This document shows positions 49,290 through 59,337 of a stretch of 64,000 bases of DNA, piece after piece. A program made the translations under genes and the position numbers. The notes under the pieces were generated by a model. That model made no database searches. It saw nothing but the letters and a program-made list of their open reading frames with translations, and was not told the DNA's origin. Origin of the DNA: Pseudomonadota bacterium (GTDB lineage Bacteria; Pseudomonadota; Gammaproteobacteria; Burkholderiales; UBA11063). Positions within the stretch are counted from its first letter, which is position 1. Every line of letters begins with the position of its first letter. The stretch lies in assembly GCA_003962985.1 (NCBI GenBank), contig RXKA01000009.1, positions 1-64,000 of the forward strand, read 5' to 3'.

Positions 49290-51044
49290 GTGAGTGTTTT
49301 AGATATTATTGTTCCTGATATTGGTGGACATAGCGATGTTAATGTTGCTGAAGTATATGTAAAAGTTGGTGATAAAGTAAATATCGATGATAATTTGATT
49401 ATGCTGGAAACTGATAAAGCAACAATGGAAGTGCCTGCTGATAAAGTAGGGGTAGTTACAGAGGTATTGGTTAAAGTCGGTTCTAAAGTCAATGAAGGTG
49501 ATGTGATTGTACGGGTAGAGGCTGAAGGTCAAGCTGCGGCACCAAGTGCAACACCTGCTCAATCTTCTGCTCCTGTTGCTCCAGTGGCAGCGCCAACTGC
49601 AGCACCAACACCAAGTGCAGCTGCTGGTGAAATTGAATGTGATGTGATGGTATTGGGTGCTGGTCCTGGCGGTTATACTGCAGCATTCCGTGCCGCTGAT
49701 TTAGGCTTAAAAACAGTTTTAGTTGAAAAATATAAAACTCTTGGTGGTGTTTGTTTAAATGTTGGTTGTATTCCATCAAAAGCATTATTACACGTAGCCA
49801 AGGTAATCAATGAAGCTGATGAAATGAGCCATCATGGTGTGGTATTTGGTAAACCTCAATTAGATATTGATAAAATTCGTGATTTCAAAGCTGGTGTAGT
49901 AGGTCAGTTGACTAAGGGTTTGGATGGTTTAGCTAAACAACGTAAAGTACAAAAAGTAGAAGGATTAGCTAAATTTACCTCACCATACACTATTGAAGTT
50001 GAAACGGCGGAAGGTAAGAAAACAGTACGTTTCAAAAATGCAATTATTGCTGCTGGTTCTCAATCATTTAAAGTACCAGGATTCCCGTTTGAAGATTCAC
50101 GAGTGATTGATTCAACAGGTGCCTTGGAGTTGAAAGAAATTCCTGAGCGTATGCTGGTTGTTGGTGGTGGTATAATTGGTCTTGAAATGGCTGAAGTTTA
50201 CAGTACATTAGGTTCTAAAATCACGGTTGTTGAATTGGGCGCTGGATTGATTCCTGGAGCTGATCGTGACGTGGTAAAAGTACTAGAGAATCGCATTAAA
50301 AAACGTTTTGAAGCAATTTATACCAATACTAAGTGTGCCAAAGTTGAAGCAAAAGCAGATGGTATCTGGGTTACTTTTGAAGGTAATGGTGCACCAACTG
50401 AACCACAAAAATTTGATAAAGTGCTGGTAGCGGCTGGTCGTCGTCCAAATGGTAAGTTGATTGGTGCTGAAAATGCTGGTGTGATTGTACAAGATAATGG
50501 TTTTATTCCTGCTGATAAGCAACAACGTACTAATGTTGCGCATATCTATGCTATCGGTGATGTAATCGGTCAACCTATGTTGGCTCATAAGGCGGTACAC
50601 GAAGGTCGTGTGGCTGCAGAAAATTGTGCTGGCATGAAGTCATTCTTTGATGCGCGTGTTATTCCTGGTATTGCGTATACCGATCCTGAAGTGGCTTGGG
50701 TTGGTGTGACTGAGACTGAAGCTAAAGAAAAAGGCATGGAAATTGAAGTAGGAAAATTCCCATGGGCTGCTTCTGGGCGTGCTTTAGGCAATGGACGTTC
50801 TGATGGTTTCACTAAGTTGATTGCTGATAAAGCAACTCACCGCATTATTGGTGCAGCAATTGTTGGCGCTGGTGCTGGTGAGTTATTGGCGGAAGCATGT
50901 TTAGCAATTGAAATGGGTGCTGATATTCATGATGTAGCCCTAACGGTACATGCTCATCCAACATTATCAGAATCTGTGGCATTTGCTTGTGAAATCATTG
51001 ATGGGTCAATTACCGATTTGTTTATGCCAAAAAAGAAAAAATAG
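49290..51044 (+). CDS. lpdA: Dihydrolipoamide dehydrogenase with N-terminal lipoyl domain (P64k-like)
   Basis: 584 residues from GTG 49290, six bases after AAGGAG; upstream in-frame codons to 49236 lack a site. An E2-type lipoyl domain (1-78, lipoyl Lys43 in LETDKATMEVP) is joined by an Ala/Pro linker (80-112) to a full E3: FAD loop VLGAGPGGYTAAF, redox pair Cys155/Cys160 in GGVCLNVGCIPS, and His/Glu end TVHAHPTLSESV. This fusion is known in Neisseria P64k. It regenerates lipoamide for pyruvate or 2-oxoacid dehydrogenase, whose E1/E2 are not adjacent. Confidence 0.94.
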   Translation: MSVLDIIVPDIGGHSDVNVAEVYVKVGDKVNIDDNLIMLETDKATMEVPADKVGVVTEVLVKVGSKVNEGDVIVRVEAEGQAAAPSATPAQSSAPVAPVAAPTAAPTPSAAAGEIECDVMVLGAGPGGYTAAFRAADLGLKTVLVEKYKTLGGVCLNVGCIPSKALLHVAKVINEADEMSHHGVVFGKPQLDIDKIRDFKAGVVGQLTKGLDGLAKQRKVQKVEGLAKFTSPYTIEVETAEGKKTVRFKNAIIAAGSQSFKVPGFPFEDSRVIDSTGALELKEIPERMLVVGGGIIGLEMAEVYSTLGSKITVVELGAGLIPGADRDVVKVLENRIKKRFEAIYTNTKCAKVEAKADGIWVTFEGNGAPTEPQKFDKVLVAAGRRPNGKLIGAENAGVIVQDNGFIPADKQQRTNVAHIYAIGDVIGQPMLAHKAVHEGRVAAENCAGMKSFFDARVIPGIAYTDPEVAWVGVTETEAKEKGMEIEVGKFPWAASGRALGNGRSDGFTKLIADKATHRIIGAAIVGAGAGELLAEACLAIEMGADIHDVALTVHAHPTLSESVAFACEIIDGSITDLFMPKKKK

Positions 51045-51058
51045 CGTAATCTAAAATA

Positions 51059-51088
51059 AAAACCTCTCTATTGATAGAGAGGTTTTTT
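51059..51088. terminator. Terminator after lpdA
   Basis: AAAACCTCTCTAT / ATAGAGAGGTTTT with a tiny loop and TTTTTT on plus; also A/T-rich on minus for the peptide transporter. Confidence 0.88.
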
Positions 51089-51109
51089 CATATGAGACCA
51101 AGTGATATA

Positions 51110-52405
51110 CTAATCTAATAATAATGTTTGTTCAATTTTCTTATTAGTTAGTAAATGACCAATTGCAAAAACTATACTTAAACCAATTACCCACCAAAAC
51201 AAAGTTGCAGGATTAGTTTGCTCTGTCATTGCGCCAAACTCTCCACCCAGCCATGCGCCAATTGCCCATGAAATAGCCATATTTAGAGATACCATGGTAG
51301 CCGAGAAATTTTTTGGGGCAAAGGTTGTTGCGGCAGCTAGCATTACTGGCAACGTTAGTAATTCACTAAATGAAAATAACGAATAAAAACCGATGATATA
51401 CCAAGCACTACCAATGTAGTGACTATTAGCACCAATTGCTTTGACTAATGGTAATAATACAAAACTACCTAATGCAACCAGTAAATATCCCATTGATAAT
51501 TTGAAACTTAAAGTCATATCCTTACCAGTTCTTTGACGATATTTTTGATATAACGTTGCAACTATCGGAGAGTAAATAATAATGAGTAACCCATACATAC
51601 CAAAGAACCATGTGGATGGAATTTCAAAACTACCGATATGGCGGTCGATGTTTTTCTCTGCATATAAAGTTAATAAGCCATAGGGTAAGACATAAATTAC
51701 ATTCCAGAAAATATTGCTGATACATAATAGAATATATACGGTTGCTTTAGTTTTTTCATTTTTTGTCCACGGTTCTTTTATCTGTTTAGTTTTATCAATA
51801 ACATTACCAACATGGCGTAAACTATGATTTCGTGTAATTAAAAAGTTAATGACCCCAATAAATAAACCAAATGCAGCTAAAACGAATGCATACTCAAAAC
51901 TAAATTGCTGCTGAACGATTCCTCCAATCATTGGACCTAAGAATCCACCAATATTGATAGACATATAAAAGATAGCAAACGATGCATCTTTACGTGAACT
52001 TTCTTTTGCCGTAAAAAACTCGCCAACCATAGCACTAATCGCTGGTTTTAATAAACCACAGCCAGTGATTAAGAGTGCTAATCCAATATATAATGCGGTT
52101 TCACCATGAACAACAAGAGTCGCATGTCCGCACATCATGATAATAGCACCAAAAAACACTGCCAGTTTACGCCCAATTATCCGATCGGCAATTAAGCCAC
52201 CAATTATAGGTGAAACGTACACTAAAGCACCATAATAACCAACTAAACGTAATGCCGATGCGTCACTCCAACCTAAACCACCTGCGCTAATTTTGGCTGA
52301 TGCGTAAAGAACTAATAGGCTTTGCATAGTGTAGAAACTGAAACGTTCCCACATTTCTATAGATGATAATGCGATCACTCCACGAGGATAGTTTATTTTG
52401 AACAT
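51110..52405 (-). CDS. POT-family proton-coupled di/tripeptide transporter
   Basis: 431 residues with about 12 hydrophobic segments. The N-terminal ExxERF motif is EMWERFSFYTM, and the PTR2 signature region reads FYMSINIGGFLGPMIGG. Imports short peptides with protons across the inner membrane. Close to DtpA-type proteins, but I cannot tell which. It converges with lpdA and diverges from rpoH. Confidence 0.9.
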   Translation of the reverse strand: MFKINYPRGVIALSSIEMWERFSFYTMQSLLVLYASAKISAGGLGWSDASALRLVGYYGALVYVSPIIGGLIADRIIGRKLAVFFGAIIMMCGHATLVVHGETALYIGLALLITGCGLLKPAISAMVGEFFTAKESSRKDASFAIFYMSINIGGFLGPMIGGIVQQQFSFEYAFVLAAFGLFIGVINFLITRNHSLRHVGNVIDKTKQIKEPWTKNEKTKATVYILLCISNIFWNVIYVLPYGLLTLYAEKNIDRHIGSFEIPSTWFFGMYGLLIIIYSPIVATLYQKYRQRTGKDMTLSFKLSMGYLLVALGSFVLLPLVKAIGANSHYIGSAWYIIGFYSLFSFSELLTLPVMLAAATTFAPKNFSATMVSLNMAISWAIGAWLGGEFGAMTEQTNPATLFWWVIGLSIVFAIGHLLTNKKIEQTLLLD

Positions 52406-52619
52406 AGTGTAATCTCAAAAAAGTGTTAATGTGAAATATATATTTTACTTTATAATCAGTTGTAGTATAAATGTTTTTGTAGTTATTAATCTGTATAAGA
52501 TAATGATTATTAAGGTTATATTTTCTTATTCAACTTGTATGTCTATGTAAGCTGTAATGAATTGTATTTTATAAATAAACCATAAGGTTATTTATATTAG
52601 TTATATCTAATGTAATGTA

Positions 52620-52648
52620 TTGACTATCTTGGTCATATTTGTTATAAT
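52620..52648 (+). promoter_or_regulatory. Strong sigma-70-type promoter of rpoH
   Basis: TTGACT (52620-52625), 17-base spacer ending TGT, then perfect TATAAT (52643-52648). This is the best promoter match in the window; the leader to the start codon is about 30 bases. Confidence 0.85.
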
Positions 52649-52684
52649 AACAAATTGAGGATTATTAATGAAAGGAGGCTTGTA

Positions 52685-53542
52685 ATGACAAGTTTAGCAC
52701 TCTCAAATTTACCAGTAGTTTCTAATGGTAGTATGGATGCATATATTAACTATGTTAATAGCCTACCATTATTAACAGAACAAGAAGAATATGATTATGC
52801 TGAAAAATGGCGTCAGAACGAAGATGCTGAAGCAGCTAAATACCTAGTACTCTCTCATTTACGCTTGGTTGTCTCAATTTCGCGTAACTATTTGGGTTAT
52901 GGTTTGCCTTTGGCAGACATTGTGCAAGAGGGTACGATTGGCTTGATGAAAGCGGTAAAACGTTTTGATGCACGTCGCAAAGTACGATTAGTTACTTTTG
53001 CTATGCATTGGATTAAAGCCGAAATTAATGAATTTGTAATTAAAAATTGGCGAATAGTAAAAACTGTTACAACTAAGGCACAACGTAAATTATTTTTTAA
53101 TTTGCGCTCTCAACGTGAAGATATTGGCAATTTATCTGAGCGGGAAGCAAATAGCATTGCAACCTCATTAGGAGTAACTCGTGATGATGTCGTTGAAATG
53201 AATATGCGTTTAACTGGCAGTGATGTAGCACTAATTGGTGATGGTAATAGTGATGAATCAGCTCCGATTGATTGGTTAACTGATACTGAACATACACCAG
53301 AAATGATTATTGAGCGTAAAGCAAGCGAGAATTTACAAACTGTTGGTATTGAGCATGCTTTAAGTCAGTTGGATGATCGTAGTCGACGGATAATTGAAAG
53401 TAGATGGTTAGTTGACAGTGATGAACAGCTAACATTGCATGATTTAGCCGCAGAATTTGGTATTTCAGCTGAACGAGTGCGTCAGATTGAGAATAAAGCT
53501 TTGCAAAAAATGCGTGGTTCGTTGGAAACATTTGTTAACTAA
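52685..53542 (+). CDS. rpoH: RNA polymerase sigma factor RpoH (sigma-32)
   Basis: Heat-shock sigma factor. 285 residues from ATG 52685, six bases after the very strong site AAAGGAGG; an in-frame ATG at 52655 is upstream of that site. Region 2 (LVLSHLRLVVSISRNYLGYGLPLADIVQEGTIGLMKAVKRFD), RpoH box (QRKLFFNLRSQRED) and region 4.2 (LTLHDLAAEFGISAERVRQIENKALQKMR) are clear. Monocistronic. Confidence 0.96.
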   Translation: MTSLALSNLPVVSNGSMDAYINYVNSLPLLTEQEEYDYAEKWRQNEDAEAAKYLVLSHLRLVVSISRNYLGYGLPLADIVQEGTIGLMKAVKRFDARRKVRLVTFAMHWIKAEINEFVIKNWRIVKTVTTKAQRKLFFNLRSQREDIGNLSEREANSIATSLGVTRDDVVEMNMRLTGSDVALIGDGNSDESAPIDWLTDTEHTPEMIIERKASENLQTVGIEHALSQLDDRSRRIIESRWLVDSDEQLTLHDLAAEFGISAERVRQIENKALQKMRGSLETFVN

Positions 53543-53551
53543 ATAATAAAT

Positions 53552-53586
53552 AAAAAACCTTCAGATTTTTGATCTGAAGGTTTTTT
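53552..53586 (+). terminator. Terminator after rpoH
   Basis: 15-base perfect arms AAAAAACCTTCAGAT and complement with loop TTTTG, then T/A-rich sequence. Confidence 0.9.
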
Positions 53587-53676
53587 ATTTAGTCAAGAAT
53601 GTCATATATTAAGACAACATCCAACTATCGATATCTCAACTTTAGGGAGTCATTTTAATGAGCTCCCTAAACGCTA

Positions 53677-55167
53677 TTAATGAGCAGATGATTGAGCTTT
53701 TGTTGCAGGAATTTCTTCGGTTGAGTCTTTAAGTGTAAACCATAACAATGCAGAAATACCTAATGTTATAGCACATACAGCAAATACTAAATCTTTATTT
53801 TCAACAACACTCAGAGCTTGACCAATACCTAAACTTGCTACCAATTGCGGTAACACTACTGAAAGGTTAAACAATCCCATGTATAGACCAATCTTATTAC
53901 TACCCACTTTTTGTGTCATAATAGCAAATGGTAAGCTGATTGTTGATGCCCAACCAATACCAACAAACGCCATTACTACATAGATCATAATTGGAGTTAT
54001 ACCTAGATAAATCATGGCAAAATAACTAACAGCCATACTAGCAATACAAATAGCATGCGTACGCGCACGTCCGATTTTACGTGTTAGTGGCTCTAGGATT
54101 GCAACAGGCAATAATGCACCAGTCACATTAAGAATCAAGAATGAAATAGATACGATTTGACCCATTTTCATATTGTCTAAACCAGGCATTTTGTATTGTA
54201 CATATGCAAACATGTAAACAAACATTGTTTGCACACCAATCCACGTAAATGAATGTGCAGCAAGAAGTTTTTTGAAACCAATGATACCAGCTTCCTCTTT
54301 TGATTTACCAGCTTCTTTTTGAGCTAAAGTGTAGAATATAAAGAAGAATGTAATAATTAGACATAAAATTACTACATAATCAATTTCTATACCATGAATA
54401 GATAATGAATAACCGTTAAAGCCAATTAATTTTTTAGCAATCGCATATACTGAATAAGCTAGGAACCCCCATAATGGTTGAATATCCATCATGATTTTAC
54501 CAAATGAGCTTTTTTCTTGAATTTGCGCTAATTTTTCACGATCTTCAACTAATTCACGTGGCTCTTCAATAAATAATACAGGGAATATTGATAATACTAA
54601 CACTAATACTACACCAACATAGATTAATACGTAGTTATCAAGCCATGCACCGATCACATATGCACCAACCCCAAATAAGCCAGATACTGTTTGCATCCAA
54701 GTGTAACCTTTAGTACGCTCTTTACCTTCAGGTGTTACATCGGCAATAATTGAACGAGTTGGGTTAAAACTCACATTAATTGACAAATCTAATAATAAAG
54801 CAACGGTAATAGCTACGCCCAAAACTCCATGTAAACCCAATGCAGAAGAAATAACATCAAGATTTGGTAATGCCAATAACATTAATGAACATAAAATACC
54901 ACCAATGATAATAAATGGACGACGGCGACCATTCATAAACCATACGTTATCACTGATTAGACCAACAATAACTTGTCCTAAGATACCAGCGATTGGACCT
55001 GAAGCCCAGACTAGACCGATTTCATCAATTTTTAGACCATACTTAGTGCTTAAGATCCAGCTTAATGCTGAAATTTGAATACAAAGAGCAAAACCCATCG
55101 CAGTAGATGGAAGCCCAAGGACGATATAGAAAAAATTACTCAATTTTTTCTGCATGTTGGTTAACAT
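53677..55167 (-). CDS. SLC45/sucrose-type MFS sugar transporter
   Basis: 496 residues with 12 predicted membrane helices. LPSTAMGFALCIQISALSWILSTKYG, ISDNVWFMNGRRRPFIIIGG (MFS loop 2-3) and DLSINVSFNPTRSIIADVTP are typical of SLC45-like sugar/H+ symporters found beside amylase or glucosidase genes. It lies 86 bases downstream of the amylase gene with a hairpin between, so expression may be shared or separate. Probable substrate: maltose or malto-oligosaccharides, by context. Confidence 0.88.
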   Translation of the reverse strand: MLTNMQKKLSNFFYIVLGLPSTAMGFALCIQISALSWILSTKYGLKIDEIGLVWASGPIAGILGQVIVGLISDNVWFMNGRRRPFIIIGGILCSLMLLALPNLDVISSALGLHGVLGVAITVALLLDLSINVSFNPTRSIIADVTPEGKERTKGYTWMQTVSGLFGVGAYVIGAWLDNYVLIYVGVVLVLVLSIFPVLFIEEPRELVEDREKLAQIQEKSSFGKIMMDIQPLWGFLAYSVYAIAKKLIGFNGYSLSIHGIEIDYVVILCLIITFFFIFYTLAQKEAGKSKEEAGIIGFKKLLAAHSFTWIGVQTMFVYMFAYVQYKMPGLDNMKMGQIVSISFLILNVTGALLPVAILEPLTRKIGRARTHAICIASMAVSYFAMIYLGITPIMIYVVMAFVGIGWASTISLPFAIMTQKVGSNKIGLYMGLFNLSVVLPQLVASLGIGQALSVVENKDLVFAVCAITLGISALLWFTLKDSTEEIPATKAQSSAH

Positions 55168-55215
55168 AATTTAGTACCTCACAAAAATATATTAATTAAT
55201 AGAAAAGATAATAAA

Positions 55216-55244
55216 AATGGAATCCTGAGTAACAAGATTCCATT
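55216..55244 (-). terminator. Terminator after the amylase gene
   Basis: AATGGAATC / GATTCCATT with an 11-base loop; TTTTTATT follows on the minus strand. Confidence 0.75.
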
Positions 55245-55253
55245 GAGTTTTAA

Positions 55254-57410
55254 TTATGACGCGCTACAAGTAAATCCAGCACTGCTAGGAACTGCTCCAG
55301 TGTAAGGAACAAAGTACATTACTGACTGTCCTGGTACGTATAATTGATTAATTTCACCGTTGTGGATATTAACGATTTGATGAGACATCAAATCAATATA
55401 ACAGCCACTAGCTAAACTGGTTGACGAATTTGTTAATTCGTAAGCAGTAGTTGATTTATTAACAATAAACACATAGTTATTACCACGAGTTAATGCTGCA
55501 ACATTATCGCCACCGCTTTCTACACTGGTATTAATGTTTGCCCATGTCATTGTTTTACCAAGTGCTTGATTGTGGAAATAAATACCTGCAATAACTTCAT
55601 TTAGATTCCAATAAGACACACTACCATTACCTAGACCTGATACCATTTTACCAGCTGAATTTACACCTATATTTGATTCGGCTTGTAAATCAGCGAATAC
55701 ATATGGAGTACCAGCCTCAATTGCCATGATAATACCGTATGCTAATGGTGCATTATAATAATTCATAGCAAAGTCCCAGTTTCCTTGCGCTGGAATCCAT
55801 GGGCACATAGCGCGTGGGTTGAAACTATCTGGCACAGTGTCTTGATCCATCGCTAGATTAATAGCATTAACCCCAGCTAGAGTTCCATTGTTGCTTGATT
55901 GGTAAGCATTGCTACTGCTTATCATTGAAGTCAATGATGCTTGTAATGCTCCTCCCATATTAAGCGCAGATACTAATCCTGCTAACAATGGGAAATTTAA
56001 CATCTTCATAGTATTACCAGATGAGTTATTACCAGATGCTGTTTTGATAGAGGTATAGCTGTTATATGGACTAGCACTAGTGTTTGGATACTCACCAAAG
56101 AAAACGTTAGTATCTTTATTATACGCACTAGTATCGCTAAATAATTGATTCCAGAAGGTGACGCTTTGTCCACTAATATCATCAATACGGAAACCATCAA
56201 CATTAAACCCTGCGGTAGCACTAGCATTGCCACTCATTGTACCAGCACTGTTATTGTAACCCATCAACCATGCAGCGTAACCATCAAATACCGATTGAGT
56301 TCCGCAAGATGCAGCGCCAGACCAACCGCTTGATGAGTTTGATGCGGAAGGTAGTACATTATCAAACCAGCCAGCAGTACCAGAAAAATCTGCTTTCCAC
56401 GGTGCAGAAGTAGGATTTGGAGTTGGGTTATATGTTGTATTTGGATTGTTTGCCCACAAGGCAGTTACGCCATTGGTATTATTGGCAAAAGAAGCACAAG
56501 TAGTAGCGGTATTACCAAAAGGAAGATAGCCAGATACTTTAGTTTGTGGCCACCAGAATTGCGATAAAGCTTGTGTATTGCCACTATTGTAGTTGTATGT
56601 TTGCCCGCTATATGCTTCGTAATATGTTGTTGCAGAATTAGCATTGATGTTTGTTTGTGCACCTGGTTGTGCAAATTGATGAATCGCTACATCCACAATA
56701 ACTTGTAAACCAGCGGCATGAGCATTTGTAACCAATGTCGCAAGTTGCGCTGCAGTACCGTAAGTCAATGGATTACTCTCATTACCAATTTGTCCAAAAT
56801 CCATCGGTTGGTAAGCGCCATACCATGCAGGAATATTGCCAGTATACCAAGCTGGTTGTGCCATATCTGGTGGTGCAGAGTACATTACTGCCGCATTATA
56901 TTGTGGTGGTGAAACCCAAATTGAAGTATAACCCATAGCTGCGTATTGTTTTAGCATCGCTGGTGTGATATTTGCAAAAGGTGTATTAAATAACTCCAAA
57001 ATAACATCAGTATTACGACTTGAGTTTGTACCATAACCTGTTTTTGCAGCAGCAATTCCGCTTGGTAAGCTCATGCCATATGCAGCAGAACCAAATGATG
57101 TAGATGTTCCACCGTAAGATGTATTTGTACCTGTACAGTATTGTTCTATAGTTTGCGATCCTTTAATGTTTTGATTCGCACTGTTTGACCAAGTACAAGT
57201 GTTATTTTGGCAAATTGCATTTTCTAAACCTGTTACTGGAACAGTGTTCTGAATACTAACTTTATTAGCAGACTTTGTTGTCCCAACTGGTACTAATGTC
57301 ATATTTAATGTGGATGTATTTGGGTTGCTACTACTACCAGATGAACATCCATTAATTACCATCGCAGTCCCTAGTGTTGCAATAAGTAATGCTATCGGTT
57401 TCAATTTCAT
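55254..57410 (-). CDS. Surface lipoprotein alpha-amylase, GH13 family
   Basis: 718 residues from ATG 57410, six bases after GAAGGG. Lipoprotein signal with lipobox VINGC. An Asn/Ser/Thr-rich stretch precedes a GH13 barrel: region I VIVDVAIHQFA, region II GFNVDGFRIDDIS (nucleophile Asp), region III FFGEYPN (acid Glu) and region IV around DQDTVPDS (stabilising Asp). The common NH of region I and NHD of region IV are altered. Likely hydrolyses starch or maltodextrin outside the inner membrane and feeds the adjacent MFS transporter. Divergent from the barrel protein at 57776. Confidence 0.9.
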   Translation of the reverse strand: MKLKPIALLIATLGTAMVINGCSSGSSSNPNTSTLNMTLVPVGTTKSANKVSIQNTVPVTGLENAICQNNTCTWSNSANQNIKGSQTIEQYCTGTNTSYGGTSTSFGSAAYGMSLPSGIAAAKTGYGTNSSRNTDVILELFNTPFANITPAMLKQYAAMGYTSIWVSPPQYNAAVMYSAPPDMAQPAWYTGNIPAWYGAYQPMDFGQIGNESNPLTYGTAAQLATLVTNAHAAGLQVIVDVAIHQFAQPGAQTNINANSATTYYEAYSGQTYNYNSGNTQALSQFWWPQTKVSGYLPFGNTATTCASFANNTNGVTALWANNPNTTYNPTPNPTSAPWKADFSGTAGWFDNVLPSASNSSSGWSGAASCGTQSVFDGYAAWLMGYNNSAGTMSGNASATAGFNVDGFRIDDISGQSVTFWNQLFSDTSAYNKDTNVFFGEYPNTSASPYNSYTSIKTASGNNSSGNTMKMLNFPLLAGLVSALNMGGALQASLTSMISSSNAYQSSNNGTLAGVNAINLAMDQDTVPDSFNPRAMCPWIPAQGNWDFAMNYYNAPLAYGIIMAIEAGTPYVFADLQAESNIGVNSAGKMVSGLGNGSVSYWNLNEVIAGIYFHNQALGKTMTWANINTSVESGGDNVAALTRGNNYVFIVNKSTTAYELTNSSTSLASGCYIDLMSHQIVNIHNGEINQLYVPGQSVMYFVPYTGAVPSSAGFTCSAS

Positions 57411-57775
57411 GAAATACCCTTCCATTTATTTTTGTTTTATGTGTTTAAATCTGCTTTATTCTTTAAGTTAGTACAAAGCATAGTACAACATTATACCGTA
57501 TAAATAATCGTTTATAGTCGCAATTATTGTTTTTATTCAACATTAAATTTGTACTTGTTACTACAGATAACATTATTGCGAGTATATGTTATTTTTTTTG
57601 TGTAAAAGATGCAACAAAATTAACCCTGCATAAGGTACTGATTTAATTTGATGGTTGTTTATGTGTCTTATTTATGTGGGATTTTTGGATGTATAGTTAT
57701 GAATTATCTACATAATATGTATGTCTTGTTTTATAATCACTCATGAAAAAACTATATTTATTGAGGGCTTTTATA
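57411..57775. promoter_or_regulatory. Divergent amylase/porin regulatory region
   Basis: 365 bases without a gene. AGTACAA occurs at 57470-57476 and 57482-57488 on plus and 57549-57555 on minus. A minus-strand TATAAT is at 57490-57495 for the amylase, and TATAAT at 57732-57737 lies before the porin gene. The repeated word could be an operator for a sugar-responsive regulator, which is inference. Confidence 0.45.
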
Positions 57776-59314
57776 ATGAAAAAAACGCTTTTATGTACTA
57801 TTTTGGGATGTTTAGCAAGTGTAGCTTTTGCCGACACTGTTGAATCTGCGGTTGTTAGCGCTACTCCTACCGCTCCTCCCGCTCCTGTGGCGGTAACTGA
57901 TACAAATCCGAATGCTGGGTTTATTGGAAGATATAATTATTTTCAAAATCCATATGGATGGATGATGTCTGGTGGTGGAACACTGCATTTGACAGAAAGC
58001 CAAATTGAGCAACAGAATTGGGCAGAGAAATTATTTGCAGGTGGTACATATAACGTTTTTGCTGGTGCAACATATAATCAATGGGATGGCAGTTATGCAT
58101 CAGCAGGTAAATCTTATGGTGCAAACATATTTGCACAAACAGGTCAGATTGGTGGGTTTTCTCTTGGTGGTGTTGTTTCAATTATGAACCCTGTTGGTCA
58201 ATTAAATAATGACGTTAATCCAATTCGTCCAGGAACTAATGTTAGTGGGCGTTTCCAATCAATGTATATTCCAACTTTTACATCGTTAACGTTGCCAGAA
58301 GCTTTTATTGAATATCAATATAAAAATGTAGTTAATGCAGATTTGGGTTATGTTGCATTTGATAATAGTCCATGGTTGTCTGGTAATATGTATACCAATA
58401 TGTTAACTGTTCCTACTACGTATCAAGGTATTGGTGTCAACGTATACGCTGGTAATGGTTGGGTTCTTTCTGCATTAGGGTTTAATGCGGCTGAATTTGG
58501 TGCAGAAAAAACTGGTTTTACAGGACAGACTAACTATACTAGTTGGATTGATTCTCCTAATGCTGGCTCAAATGGTACAGCTGCCATAGGTGCTCAGTAC
58601 ACTGATAATAGTGGTAATTATAATGCACGTATGTGGGGCTATCAATTTGATAATTATGGTACACTATTGTACGGTGATGGTAGCATTAACTTCCCAATTA
58701 AAGGTACAGGACACTCGTTCAATCTTGGGGCACAGTTTGCAACCAGTCAACAATGGTTCCAATCGAGCAATGCGATGAATACAAGTTCAGTATCAGGTGC
58801 TGGTAACATTCAAGCCTACGCAACTGGTGTGAAAGCTGGTTGGGCATATGATCAATATATGTGGCAGTTGAATTTAAGTGCCAATACAATGTGGGGTCCT
58901 AGTAATGCATGGCAGGGTGGTGCAATAGTTTCTCCTTATACACAATCATTACAAGTAGATCCATTGTATTCTGAGGCATGGTCATACAATATGGTAACTA
59001 GTGGTCAACCTGGTAATATGTATAAAGCGCAAGCACAGTTTGCGTTAGGTAACTGGGGGCAAAATTTAATCTTCCAACCTGTTTATGTTTATGTAGCAAA
59101 TAATAACCCAAATACCAACGGGCTACAAGAGTTGGATTTAGTAATGAACTATCCATTACCACAAGTTCGCGGTTTGTACCTATTTGGTGTATATGCTCAA
59201 CAGTGGTATAGTCAATCAGCTGTAGGTTCTGTAGGTGGACAAGCTGGTAGTGGTGGAAATAATGGAAATTATCAACCAATTGAGATTCAAGCTGGTATAT
59301 ACTATACGTGGTAA
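57776..59314 (+). CDS. Outer-membrane beta-barrel protein (porin-like)
   Basis: 512 residues from ATG 57776, nine bases after GAGGG. An in-frame ATG at 57743 is upstream of that site. Signal peptide ends VAFA, then a Pro/Ala stretch. The rest alternates polar and hydrophobic residues in many Tyr/Trp/Gly-rich strands, ending IEIQAGIYYTW with an aromatic last residue as in BamA-inserted barrels. Family not recognised. The divergent position suggests it imports maltodextrins; I am sure only of the barrel nature. Confidence 0.75.
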   Translation: MKKTLLCTILGCLASVAFADTVESAVVSATPTAPPAPVAVTDTNPNAGFIGRYNYFQNPYGWMMSGGGTLHLTESQIEQQNWAEKLFAGGTYNVFAGATYNQWDGSYASAGKSYGANIFAQTGQIGGFSLGGVVSIMNPVGQLNNDVNPIRPGTNVSGRFQSMYIPTFTSLTLPEAFIEYQYKNVVNADLGYVAFDNSPWLSGNMYTNMLTVPTTYQGIGVNVYAGNGWVLSALGFNAAEFGAEKTGFTGQTNYTSWIDSPNAGSNGTAAIGAQYTDNSGNYNARMWGYQFDNYGTLLYGDGSINFPIKGTGHSFNLGAQFATSQQWFQSSNAMNTSSVSGAGNIQAYATGVKAGWAYDQYMWQLNLSANTMWGPSNAWQGGAIVSPYTQSLQVDPLYSEAWSYNMVTSGQPGNMYKAQAQFALGNWGQNLIFQPVYVYVANNNPNTNGLQELDLVMNYPLPQVRGLYLFGVYAQQWYSQSAVGSVGGQAGSGGNNGNYQPIEIQAGIYYTW

Positions 59315-59337
59315 CTTTATTAAAAAGGAATTAACAC

